A stretch of 64,000 bases of DNA from the NCBI RefSeq assembly GCF_943193015.1, contig NZ_CALPCM010000006.1, positions 54,482-118,481 on the forward strand, given 5' to 3'. The notes beneath the pieces were generated by a model that was not told the origin of the DNA, did no database searches, and saw nothing but the letters and a program-made list of their open reading frames with translations. A program made the position numbers and the translations under genes. Positions 40,750 to 49,900 of the stretch are shown in pieces. Each line of letters starts with the position of its first letter. Position 1 is the first letter of the stretch. Origin of the DNA: Hominisplanchenecus_A murintestinalis. GTDB lineage: Bacteria; Bacillota; Clostridia; Lachnospirales; Lachnospiraceae.

Positions 40750-43617
40750 ATGAACAGCACAGATGGATTTAATGGAATGCTGATTACTTTAAAGAAACGA
40801 ATATCATGTATTAGCCAGGATGATACAAGAGATTATCAATATATGATGTTTGGGCATTATGATGGGATGGATATTCACTGCACACGCGAGTGGTATCAGT
40901 TGAGGCCAAAAGGTGTGTGTGAAAGGGCCGGCAATATTATAATTGGAGATACCTTTCAAGATAAATACACGTTGAAATTATATATGCCAGAGCCAGAGGT
41001 AAGAGAATGTCTGGAGAAGCAAGGCTTTGCTTATAATATATGGGAGCAGATGGGATATCGTGACAGTAACGATTCTTGTGTGGAGCTGTTAAAACGATAT
41101 CCTTTTATTTCAGTTTCTGTAATTAATTTATCCAAACAATTTGTAGCGGGAAGAGAAAAACTATTGGATAAAATTACAGCCTCTATCAAGGATGCTGCAG
41201 ATAAGAGAGCAATTCCAGTGGAAGAAGTCCACTGCGCAGTTATGCCGTCGATTGGATATGCGGATTTTACACTGTTGTTCCTCAGTGATAATCCACAGAA
41301 AGTTATTGACATCTTGGATATTTTGAGGGAGACGCAGGTCATAGAAGGGGACAGGAATTATCCAGTGCTGTCAAATAGTTATGCGATTACAGGATTTGCA
41401 AAAGAAGGGCTGCAAAATTTGGATAAGCTGATACTTGATAATGTAAAACTTTCTATACGTGTAAACCTCAGAGAAGGTGTATCAGCGGGCCAGTTCCAAA
41501 AGTATTTTGATGCGGAACTGGAAAAAATATGTATTGCGCAAAATCCTGGTAAAATTGAAAAGCAGTCAGAACTCTATCAGATGTTTGGCAATTCGGATTG
41601 CCTGATATTATCTGATATGCCGTTCGGTCTTTTTATACCGCTATTTTATGATTCGAAGCTTTTCAATCCTGGCAATGAACGGTTTCCGGAATATATCAGG
41701 AATCTGTGTTCGTCTATCCGGGTGGGAGTAGAAAAGAAAGTATATTTTGAGGTGCCGGAGAGTGGAATAGATAGCGCATATGAAGAATATCAAAGGGAGT
41801 TTGTGGATTTAATTGAGGGTTTAACAGAGCTTGTAGAAGAGTATGGAAAACCAATACGGCTTGTAAATGGACTGCAGACAGTTATGAAAAACTTTTTGGG
41901 TTTGATACGTGAATCTCATTGTTTTGATATTCAGGAGATTATTGGAAGTGCGTTTAAAGCTATGGTGTGCAATATGAAAAGAACCATGAAGATGTTGGCG
42001 GAAGCAGAAGATATAGAAGTAAAAGAAATCCTGGTAGAACGGCTGCTTTCGGCGGTAGGGATTTTTCGGGAAAATATAGGAGATTATCTGGCGGACATGC
42101 AGAGATCCGACCGTTCTTTTATAGAAGGGCAGTCTTTATCGCATCCGTCAATCGGTTCTGCAACGAAGCTGCTATTCTTTTATAACCAATATATTAATGA
42201 AACAGCGCAAATGCTGATGGAAACGAAAAGCGGAGGGAATGCGGGGCAGGAGGAAACATATACGTTTGTAATCATGAGTGGAGGTTGTGACGTAACGACA
42301 GCAAGTGATATTTTCTCGTATATGGACCCGGCGGATGAAGAAGGGCATTCTCTGATTATTATAACAGTGCCAGAGATGAGTTTGTATGATATAAAAGGTA
42401 CGATGTTCAGGATTCTCCATGAATGCCTGCATTTTTGCGGGGAAAGAAAAAGAGAGGAGCGGTTTGGGCATTTGATAAGGAGTTTTTCTTCTTATTCTGC
42501 ATGGGTGTTAAGTAATGGGTTGAAAACAAGTCTTACTGAGCATATGAGAAAAACTGTTTTTTATGCTTTGGAAAACCGTTTTTCGCCGATGGAATGGGAA
42601 GAAGTGAAGAAGAAAAGTCTGGAGTTCGTATGGCGGAGAAAGGAGGAAATAAAAACAGAACTTATTGAGGAAATGTGCAGGAAAATGGAAGAGGCCAGCG
42701 AGGGATGGGAGGAGTTCGCGTTTTTCGGAAGTAACCTTCAGACAGTAATGGGGGAACTTGGAAGGGAAGAGGTTTTTCAATCTATTGAACGTAAAACGGG
42801 TAATTCTTTTTTTGCGTATACTTACCGGAAGTATATGGAATATCAGCGCCGGGTTGCGGAGGATTTGATAGGGTATTTGGGTACACAGGGGATCAGATTT
42901 TCGGGAGCAAACATTTTAAGGGAGACTTCTGAATATAAATTGGAGGCTCAGAAAGATGACAGATACGATCCGGAGGAAGAAAGAGTGCTTCAGGCGTTAT
43001 TTGACGTATACATTGGGAATCAGGTGCTTATTCCAGAGGAAGTGCGCATAGATAAAAATGATATAGCGACCGTTGGTGATGTGATTCTTGTGCTTATTGA
43101 TTCTATGAAAGAAAGTTATGCGGATTGTATTGCGGCTCAGATACTGGGAATTCCAATGGAAGATTTCATTTTAAGCCTTATTTATGAGACCTGGGATATC
43201 GAGCTTGCGTTTCCAAGAACAAAGCTGGAAACTTTTCGGTTTGGTTCAGAAATGAAAATGCTCTATGGGGTAGAAGGAAGATTGACCCTCCAGGAAAGGG
43301 AAAAAATTGAAGAAAAGATGAAGTACTGGAAAACCCAGGGATTTAAGTATTGCAGAAAGGAAGACTATTCTGCCTGTCTGTGCGACAGGATTGATGAGAT
43401 TCTATGGGAATATCAGAAGGAATTTGACGAGGGATGCAAAGTTGAGCTTGAAGGATATTTAAATGCCTGTATGAAGATTTTTCGGACAAATAAATTCGAT
43501 GAAATAAAAGAAATAAGCAGATTGTCAAATATGCAGTCGCCACAGGAAATGTATCTTCTTTTGGATAAAATGAATGACTTGTGGAGACAGATGGCGCTTG
43601 AAAAAAGGGAGTTGTAA
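40750..43617 (+). CDS. 955-residue protein with HExxH zincin motif, coupled to a SIR2-like protein
   Basis: The ATG at 40750 follows GGAGGTGG; the TTG frame from 40717 is rejected. No family is recognised. The N-terminal third holds three spaced (F/I)-G-x-x-D motifs: FGHYD at 34-38, IGYAD at 168-172 and FGNSD at 279-283, each ahead of a hydrophobic strand. This could reflect repeated ferredoxin-like sensor domains. A helical region follows. His557-Glu-Cys-Leu-His561 forms an HExxH zinc-protease motif. Far downstream, Glu788 in ESYADCIAAQIL fits the E-x-x-A-x-x-(F/I)-A third-ligand helix of gluzincins such as M78/ImmA, although the 227-residue spacing is unusual. No signal peptide. Two bases separate it from the SIR2-like gene. 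Protease activity and a defence role are inferences. Confidence 0.75.
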   Translation: MNSTDGFNGMLITLKKRISCISQDDTRDYQYMMFGHYDGMDIHCTREWYQLRPKGVCERAGNIIIGDTFQDKYTLKLYMPEPEVRECLEKQGFAYNIWEQMGYRDSNDSCVELLKRYPFISVSVINLSKQFVAGREKLLDKITASIKDAADKRAIPVEEVHCAVMPSIGYADFTLLFLSDNPQKVIDILDILRETQVIEGDRNYPVLSNSYAITGFAKEGLQNLDKLILDNVKLSIRVNLREGVSAGQFQKYFDAELEKICIAQNPGKIEKQSELYQMFGNSDCLILSDMPFGLFIPLFYDSKLFNPGNERFPEYIRNLCSSIRVGVEKKVYFEVPESGIDSAYEEYQREFVDLIEGLTELVEEYGKPIRLVNGLQTVMKNFLGLIRESHCFDIQEIIGSAFKAMVCNMKRTMKMLAEAEDIEVKEILVERLLSAVGIFRENIGDYLADMQRSDRSFIEGQSLSHPSIGSATKLLFFYNQYINETAQMLMETKSGGNAGQEETYTFVIMSGGCDVTTASDIFSYMDPADEEGHSLIIITVPEMSLYDIKGTMFRILHECLHFCGERKREERFGHLIRSFSSYSAWVLSNGLKTSLTEHMRKTVFYALENRFSPMEWEEVKKKSLEFVWRRKEEIKTELIEEMCRKMEEASEGWEEFAFFGSNLQTVMGELGREEVFQSIERKTGNSFFAYTYRKYMEYQRRVAEDLIGYLGTQGIRFSGANILRETSEYKLEAQKDDRYDPEEERVLQALFDVYIGNQVLIPEEVRIDKNDIATVGDVILVLIDSMKESYADCIAAQILGIPMEDFILSLIYETWDIELAFPRTKLETFRFGSEMKMLYGVEGRLTLQEREKIEEKMKYWKTQGFKYCRKEDYSACLCDRIDEILWEYQKEFDEGCKVELEGYLNACMKIFRTNKFDEIKEISRLSNMQSPQEMYLLLDKMNDLWRQMALEKREL

Positions 43618-43619
43618 AG

Positions 43620-44843
43620 ATGCTGATGACAAAAGAAATATTGGGGAAAGATATTTATGAGCTAAATAGGAAGCATTATGACATGCTGAAAAAAGAAGTA
43701 ACAGATGAGAACGTCACATGGATATTAGGCGCGGGAATCAGCGCGCCCGCGGGGCTTCCCAACTGGACAACACTTTTGGCTAAAATGTGGGCCAGGCTTT
43801 CAGAATTAGAAAATGAAATGCCTTTAAACCATGAGGTAGAAGAAGGGGAAAGAATCTTCCAGAGCGCAAAACACAGGGCGCTGCAGGAGACAAAAGGTTA
43901 TCCAGCATATCATTCAATAGCAGAAAAAGCACTGCAAGGAAAGTTTAAAGATTTTTGGAAAGGCGTAAATATGCTGGAATCAGCAGAATATATGTGGAAT
44001 TATATTGAAATGCTGATACCTGAAGGAGGGAATCAAAGGGAAAAGAGAAGGCTTCAGGAACGGGTACTAAAAGCATTGCTGCGTGACTCCCTGCAGACGG
44101 TTATGGAAGAGACAGAGCTTAAGAACAAATTGAAGAATCAGGCAGTGGGATGTCTGGCAAAGCTGCTGAAAAAGCAGAAAAAAGGCAGTGTAATTACGTA
44201 TAATTATGATGATTTACTGGAGTTCTGTCTGGATAAAGTTGCCAACGCGTCTTCCCATGAAGTGCAAGTGATTTGCGATTGTGATGAGAGAAAAACTGAT
44301 AATTCTCAGAGGATAAATATCCATCATCCCCACGGGGCATTGTCAATTAAAAGAAATAGGTTCAGCAAAGAATCTGAGCATATTATTTTGACAGAACATA
44401 GCTACTATCAGATGGAGCAGAAAGCATATAGCTGGCAAAATTCTGTCCAGGCCAAAGCGCTGATGGATACGAGCTGCGCATTTATAGGATTTTCGGGAGA
44501 TGATTATAATTTTCGGAGAATTATTAAGAACGTGGATTGTGCATGTAAGCCCAGGCATTACATTTTTTTCTGCCTTAACGACTTGTTTCATGAATTGTAT
44601 CAAGAAGAAGTAGATAAGAGATACGAGGAAGAACTTCTAATGTCAGCAGCAGGAGGGGATTCGGAGGTAAAAAAAGATGAAATCCGTCGGGAGCTTCTGG
44701 AAGATAAAAATTTTGTGTATGAAAACATCCAACTTATCGACAGGCTTTTTGCCCAGTACCATTACTGGAGACGGCACGGTATTATTCCCATCTGGACGAC
44801 TTTTGACGAACTGCCGGAACTGATACATGGATTTTACGGATAA
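43620..44843 (+). CDS. SIR2-like NAD-binding protein
   Basis: 407 residues, starting two bases after the HExxH gene. SIR2 fold signatures: GAGIS-x-PAGLPNW (Gly37-Trp49, NAD-binding loop), TYNYDDLLE (Thr193-Glu201), IHHPHG (catalytic-type His in 235-238) and FIGFSGDDYNFRRI (Phe288 on, the G-x-S-x-x-D region of SIR2_2 proteins). There is no zinc-binding cysteine set of true deacetylases. Proteins of this type in Thoeris, DSR and SIR2-HerA systems deplete NAD+ during phage infection. The same is inferred here. The C-terminal 90 residues are unassigned. A hairpin follows the gene. Confidence 0.85.
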   Translation: MLMTKEILGKDIYELNRKHYDMLKKEVTDENVTWILGAGISAPAGLPNWTTLLAKMWARLSELENEMPLNHEVEEGERIFQSAKHRALQETKGYPAYHSIAEKALQGKFKDFWKGVNMLESAEYMWNYIEMLIPEGGNQREKRRLQERVLKALLRDSLQTVMEETELKNKLKNQAVGCLAKLLKKQKKGSVITYNYDDLLEFCLDKVANASSHEVQVICDCDERKTDNSQRINIHHPHGALSIKRNRFSKESEHIILTEHSYYQMEQKAYSWQNSVQAKALMDTSCAFIGFSGDDYNFRRIIKNVDCACKPRHYIFFCLNDLFHELYQEEVDKRYEEELLMSAAGGDSEVKKDEIRRELLEDKNFVYENIQLIDRLFAQYHYWRRHGIIPIWTTFDELPELIHGFYG

Positions 44844-44855
44844 ATAGATACATAG

Positions 44856-44896
44856 ATTCACCAGAATCGCTGCTTAGGAAGCTGTTTTGGTGAATT
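44856..44896 (+). terminator. Hairpin after the SIR2-like gene
   Basis: ATTCACCA / TGGTGAAT outer stem with a partially paired interior, 13 bases after the stop. It probably ends the accessory operon. Confidence 0.5.
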
Positions 44897-44901
44897 TGAT
44901 T

Positions 44902-44930
44902 TTGAACTCTCCGCGTAGATATGCTATACT
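44902..44930 (+). promoter_or_regulatory. Promoter for the ECF S-component/coaX pair
   Basis: TTGAAC, 17-base spacer, TATACT, 52 bases before the start. Confidence 0.7.
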
Positions 44931-44981
44931 GTCCTGGTATTGTATCTCAACAATGAGAATAATAACAAAGGAGAGAAGAAC

Positions 44982-45620
44982 ATGAAAACAACAACACATG
45001 AAAACACTGCACAGACCCTGGGCATGGTACAGGTTGCACTTTTCGCGGCACTGATTATCATCCTGGCGTTCACACCGTTTCTGGGCTATATTCCTTTGGG
45101 ATTTACCCGCGCAACAATTATCCACATACCGGTCATTATCGGTTCCCTGATGCTTGGACCGAAAAAGGGAGCATTTTTGGGATTTGTATTTGGAATGACA
45201 AGCTTTATCAACAATACGATGAACCCGACGGCAACCAGCTTTGTATTTACCCCTTTTTTTGAACTGGGGGAGGTTCATGGCGGAATCGGGAGCGTAATTA
45301 TTTGCTTTGTGCCAAGGATTTTGGTGGGGGTGGTTCCCTGGTATGTGTACCGTGGCCTTGAGCGCATTTTCGGGAAACAGATGCTTTCCCTTGCGGCTGC
45401 CGGGATTGCGGGGGCGCTGACGAATACGCTGTTAGTGATGAATTTAATTTATGTATTTTTCCGCACAGCTTATGCGGCTGCCAACAACGTGGCAGAAGGG
45501 GCGGTTTACACGTTTATCCTGTCTATAATCGGAATGAACGGAGTTCCGGAGGCGGTTGTATCTGCTGTTTTGGTAAGCATTATCTGCCGGGTTTTGTTTC
45601 AGTACAGGCAGACACAGTAA
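44982..45620 (+). CDS. panT: ECF transporter S component, probably for pantothenate
   Basis: 212-residue membrane protein with about six segments; start at 44982 behind AAAGGAG. The pattern VALFAALIIILAFTPFLGYIPLGFTRATIIHIPVIIGSLMLGPKKGAFLGFVFG is that of S components of energy-coupling-factor vitamin transporters (key parts: FTPFLGYIP, IHIPVIIG, GPKKGA). It needs the shared EcfAAT energising module, which is not in this window. The adjoining coaX (pantothenate kinase) makes pantothenate the likely ligand. Confidence 0.82.
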   Translation: MKTTTHENTAQTLGMVQVALFAALIIILAFTPFLGYIPLGFTRATIIHIPVIIGSLMLGPKKGAFLGFVFGMTSFINNTMNPTATSFVFTPFFELGEVHGGIGSVIICFVPRILVGVVPWYVYRGLERIFGKQMLSLAAAGIAGALTNTLLVMNLIYVFFRTAYAAANNVAEGAVYTFILSIIGMNGVPEAVVSAVLVSIICRVLFQYRQTQ

Positions 45621-45691
45621 ACAGGATAGGTCAGAGGCGTTCGTTTTGAAAATTTATACAGGTGCGGATTATTACAGAAAAAGGAGTATGT

Positions 45692-46465
45692 ATGATTTTA
45701 GCAATAGATATCGGAAATACAAACATCGTAATCGGATGTATAAAAAATGAGAAGATTCTCTTTGTAGAGCGGCTTTCCACAGAGGTTACCCGGACTGTCC
45801 TCGAATATGCAATAAGCTTTAAAAATGTATTGGAAATGTATCATCTGGACGCGGTGGAAGTTCAGGGCTGTATTATTTCTTCAGTGGTGCCTCCTGTTAC
45901 GAATATCGTAAAAGAAGCCGCAAGGAAGATTACGGATAAGGAGGCCATCATTATCGGGCCGGGAGTCAAGACCGGACTGAATTTACTGATGGATAATCCG
46001 GCGCAGGTTGGAAGTGATCTGGTAGCGAATGCAGTAGCGGGAATTGCTGAATATAGAACTCCATTGATTATTATTGATATCGGGACGGCTACGACCATTT
46101 CGGTGGTGGATAAAAAGCAGAATTATATCGGCGGGATGATTCTTCCGGGGATTCGTGTCTCTTCAGATTCCCTGACCAGCCGGACGTCTCAGCTTCCCCG
46201 TATCAGTGTCGAAGCGCCGAAGAAACTGATTGGCACAAATACGATTGACTGTATGAAAAGCGGGTTGATTTATGGCAATGCAGCTTGCATTGATGGGATG
46301 ATTCAGAGGATTAACAGGGAACTGGGAGAGAGTGCGACTGTTATTGCTACAGGTGGATTTGCAAAATGTATCATTCCGCATTGTACAGAAAATGTGATAA
46401 TTGATGATGCCCTGCTTTTGAAAGGCTTAAAACTGATCTATCAGAAAAATAAGCCCAAATGCTAA
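45692..46465 (+). CDS. coaX: Type III pantothenate kinase
   Basis: 257-residue ASKHA-fold kinase, first step of CoA synthesis. The start at 45692 has AAAGGAG seven bases upstream. N-terminal phosphate motif MILAIDIGNTNIVIG, then GADLV-like GSDLVANAVAG, IDIGTATTISVVD, GGMILPGIRVSSDSL and the adenosine motif ATGGFAK. It follows the pantothenate S-component gene, so uptake and phosphorylation are linked. Confidence 0.96.
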   Translation: MILAIDIGNTNIVIGCIKNEKILFVERLSTEVTRTVLEYAISFKNVLEMYHLDAVEVQGCIISSVVPPVTNIVKEAARKITDKEAIIIGPGVKTGLNLLMDNPAQVGSDLVANAVAGIAEYRTPLIIIDIGTATTISVVDKKQNYIGGMILPGIRVSSDSLTSRTSQLPRISVEAPKKLIGTNTIDCMKSGLIYGNAACIDGMIQRINRELGESATVIATGGFAKCIIPHCTENVIIDDALLLKGLKLIYQKNKPKC

Positions 46466-46498
46466 TAAGACAGGCAGCAGTTATGCGGAAATAAGAAT

Positions 46499-46520
46499 GG
46501 GGCGGCTTGTTAGCCGCCCC
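46499..46520. terminator. GC-rich hairpin after coaX
   Basis: GGGGCGGC-TTGTTA-GCCGCCCC, a perfect 8-bp stem, 33 bases after coaX, followed by an A/T-rich sequence. Confidence 0.65.
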
Positions 46521-46527
46521 AAATAAA

Positions 46528-46585
46528 TGTTAAATAATATAAGGTTTAGTCAGCAAATACTGACTAAACCTTATATTATTTAACA
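46528..46585. repeat. 26-bp perfect palindrome abutting tRNA-Trp
   Basis: Arms TGTTAAATAATATAAGGTTT plus AGTCAG and their exact complement, with a 6-base loop (CAAATA). The inner end of one arm reaches the last two bases of the tRNA gene at its 3' end. It may act as a terminator in both directions, but its perfection over 26 bp is unusual. Confidence 0.85.
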
Positions 46586-46654
46586 GGGGATGAGAGAATC
46601 GAACTCCCGCTAAGAGTTTTGGAGACTCCTGTCATACCATTTGACCAATCCCCT
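46584..46654 (-). tRNA. tRNA-Trp (CCA)
   Basis: 71 nt on the minus strand. Acceptor stem AGGGGAT / ATCCCCT with discriminator G; anticodon stem GGAGT / ACTCT around the loop CTCCAAA gives anticodon CCA; T loop GTTCGATT. CCA is not encoded. The -10/-35 of its own promoter are at 46672-46700. Confidence 0.95.
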
Positions 46655-46671
46655 GTACAAAATACTATATC

Positions 46672-46700
46672 TTTATATCATGAAATGTGACAAAAGTCAA
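46672..46700 (-). promoter_or_regulatory. Promoter of tRNA-Trp
   Basis: On the minus strand: TTGACT, 17-base spacer, TATAAA, 18 bases before the tRNA. Confidence 0.7.
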
Positions 46701-46777
46701 TAAAATTTTTCGGAAATTTCGTTTTATTTTTTACGAATTTAAATCAAAGCGAAAGGTGGAGAGCAGGGGATTCTAAG

Positions 46778-46806
46778 TTGCTTTCTATAAATGTGTATGC
46801 TATAAT
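46778..46806 (+). promoter_or_regulatory. Promoter of the large surface protein gene
   Basis: TTGCTT, 17-base spacer, TATAAT, leaving a leader of about 155 bases before the ATG at 46969. The leader contains no clear riboswitch; AGCAGGGGATT occurs at about 46762 and again near 46844. Confidence 0.7.
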
Positions 46807-46968
46807 TAAAAACATTAGAGAGAAGTTTCGCAAAAACTTTTATAGCAGGGGATTTTTGTGGGAAAGGAGATGGTATATTCAAAGGGACAGAGAAAGTTCC
46901 GGAGTTTTTTGTTATCTGATAAATTGGGTGTAGGATACACTGGATATTTTGCGAAGGAGATTTTAAGT

Positions 46969-49900
46969 ATGAAGTGGAAAAGGTTTTTGGCAGGTTTCCT
47001 GGCAGGTGCTTTGGCGGTAACGGGCGTTCCGTTCTCCAAGCTGGCAGGAATTTCAGTGCAGGCGGCTGCGCAGACGGAACAGGATATGGGACTGCAGTAT
47101 AAATACAGACCGGTAGATGAAAGAAAGCTGAGCGTGACATCTAATTTGAGCAGCAGCGAGGAAAATACTTCAACGCCGGTTAGCGGTTTGAAAGTAAAGT
47201 CAAAGTATATGTTTACCAATGAATTGTCCTCAGCGGCAGGAAAAAAGCTTTATTTTACCCTTGAAACTTCAAAGCTTTTGGGGTCTGTGAGTTATTTGCC
47301 AATCGGGGAAGACGGTAGTATTGAGCGGTGTAAGATTTACGTATCTAATGTAGATACGGAGGATATACAGACGATTGATGAGTCAGGCTGGCTCCAGGTT
47401 TACGAAACGCCTGCAGATGATAAATGGACTTCAGAAGGCTGGCAAGAAGCTGTTTTTGACAGAGCGCAGAAGGCGCGCCATGTATGCGTAGAAGTGCAGG
47501 AGACGTCTGGAAGCAGTGCGGAAAGAGAGAATAAATTCATCTCAGGAAGCCGTATGTATATTAATGAAGTCGGAAGACTGAGCCAAAAAGCAGAGAGCGA
47601 GAATGTAGCGTTGGGAGCGAGCGCCGGTGGAAAAGCAACTGTGAAAGCGTATACCGGAAGGATGAACAATGATACGAGTCCTTTAAATACCATTAATGGA
47701 CATGGGAATGTGGAGGCCGGTACGGCTGATAATGATTATTGGCGGCCAAAGAGTGCTCCTGCATGGAATAACGGAAACGGGAATGTAAACTACATTGTTT
47801 ATGACCTGCACTCTACAGAAACGAAAATTTCAGAGATTCAGCTTAGATGGAATGCGCGGGCGTGGGGAAGCAGATATTCCATAGAGACTTCAGATACCTG
47901 TACGTCTACTTTAGGAGAAAACAGCACAGGGGTTTCGTGGGCACAGCTGGATTACGCCGGAAAGGAAGGTTCCACTTGGACGAGTGTAGCGGAGTTTGAC
48001 CGTCAGGTATACAGTGATACGGCGTCAAATCCGATTCAGCAGCCATTGGATGTGTTCAATGATTCCGATAATGAGAATAGGAAGCTTAAGACTACTACGC
48101 TTAAGAGATACGTCCGTCTGGTAATTAAGAACGTAAATACGGCGTCAGACAGCGGTATGGCAGAAGGCGGGCTTCGCGAGTTTGAAATCTATGGAGATGT
48201 TTGGAAACCACAGGGTGAAGAGAACGTGGCTTTGGGAATTAGTGCAGGCGGTTCCACTCGGATTGCGGCTTACTCAGGAGCGGACTCATATGAAATTGAA
48301 GGACAGAAGATCACCATGACTCCGGAATATGCGATTGACGGGAAAGCAGAAACATCAGAAAGTGATGTTGAGCATTGGGTTCCGTCCGTGTTCAATGCTG
48401 AAAATCAAACAGGTATCAACATGTTGGAAAATAAAAGGGATGCCGCTAACTTTGTGTTGGATTTGGGAGAAGATACAACAACGCTGGTAAATTCTATTAC
48501 AGTTAAATGGTTTGCATTTGACTCCGCGAATAATTACATGGTTTATACTTCGGACGAGTATAGTGAGCCGGATGGCGTACCGGAAAATGAGAATAATATT
48601 GAGCTGGCAGGCGGATCACCTGTTTTTCCGGGAACGTGGGAAGTAGTAGGTAATGCGACGGATACAAATACAGGAGGCCAGAGCTTTAAAGAGCTTGCCA
48701 TTCCGGAGGAAAATTATACGACGAAACGCCTTAAGAGATATGTCCGTTTTGAGTTTAAGGAGAGGGCGTCCAATGCAGACGAAATGAATCCTAATATTGG
48801 TATCAGTGAAATCGAAATTATGGGTACAAGGATTGCAGAGGAAACAGGGGATATAGGCCTGAGTGTTAAGGAGCCGACATATAATGAAACGGTGGGGAAC
48901 TCCAGAATTTCTGCGGCAATAGACGGCAATTATAATGTGGAGAATTATAAATGGTATAAGAAAAATGGAAATACCAAAACAGACATGACAGCGGATGAGA
49001 AATTCAGGGATAATGTAACGTACGGTTTTGAAGCAACTTTGAGTACTTCCAACCGTTTTGCAGATGTGACGACAATTATCCTGAACGGGGATAGTGAGCT
49101 TCAGGCATACCCAACAGGTGCTCCTCAGGGACCGGATGAAAATGGGAAGAGCTATTTGACCGTAGACTACGAGTATGAACCGCTGAATTCTCCGATAGAT
49201 GCATATAACGCTCTGAAAGCTGAAGTTCAGACTTCCGGGCGTGCAGAAGAAATGAACAGGATTGCATCTCTGACGAAAGAGCAGGCAGAAGCACAGTATT
49301 CCAAGAGAAGCTGGAAAACGTTTAAAGAGGTTTATGACGAAGCTGTTGCCGCAGTGGGAGCCTATGGAAGTTCAGATTCATCGGAAACGGTGGATGTTGC
49401 ATATGAATCTGAGGAATATTACAAAGAGCTTTTGGAAGATTTGCGGGCGGAGTATGAGTATAAAGGTTATGTAGGATTGAAACCGGCAGACGTGAGCACT
49501 GCGGATTTGTCCAATGATGAGTTTAACCCCAAAGTATATATAGACAGGACGTTTGATGAACAAAAAGTTTGGATGGAGGATAACGGAGGAATTACGGGAA
49601 CTACGGATAACCCTGACGTACAGTTTATTTATGAAGAAGGATTTAAGGTAAATAAAGATGGAAGCGTTCAGGGAATGGTAACGGCAAATAACACCGACGA
49701 GGAAGGGAATCCAATTAACCAGATTTTTGATATGGGGCATGAAAGCGCGGATTCTCCGACTAAGAGCTTTTTGATTCGCTGTGAGCTGGGGCTGCCCGCA
49801 ACAGTAACCGGAAAGCAGTCTGTCATTGGAAAGCTGAACAGTCAATATGGAATACAGTTAGAGCCGAGCGGAAGCGCAGTTAATCTGCAGGTGTTTGGGT

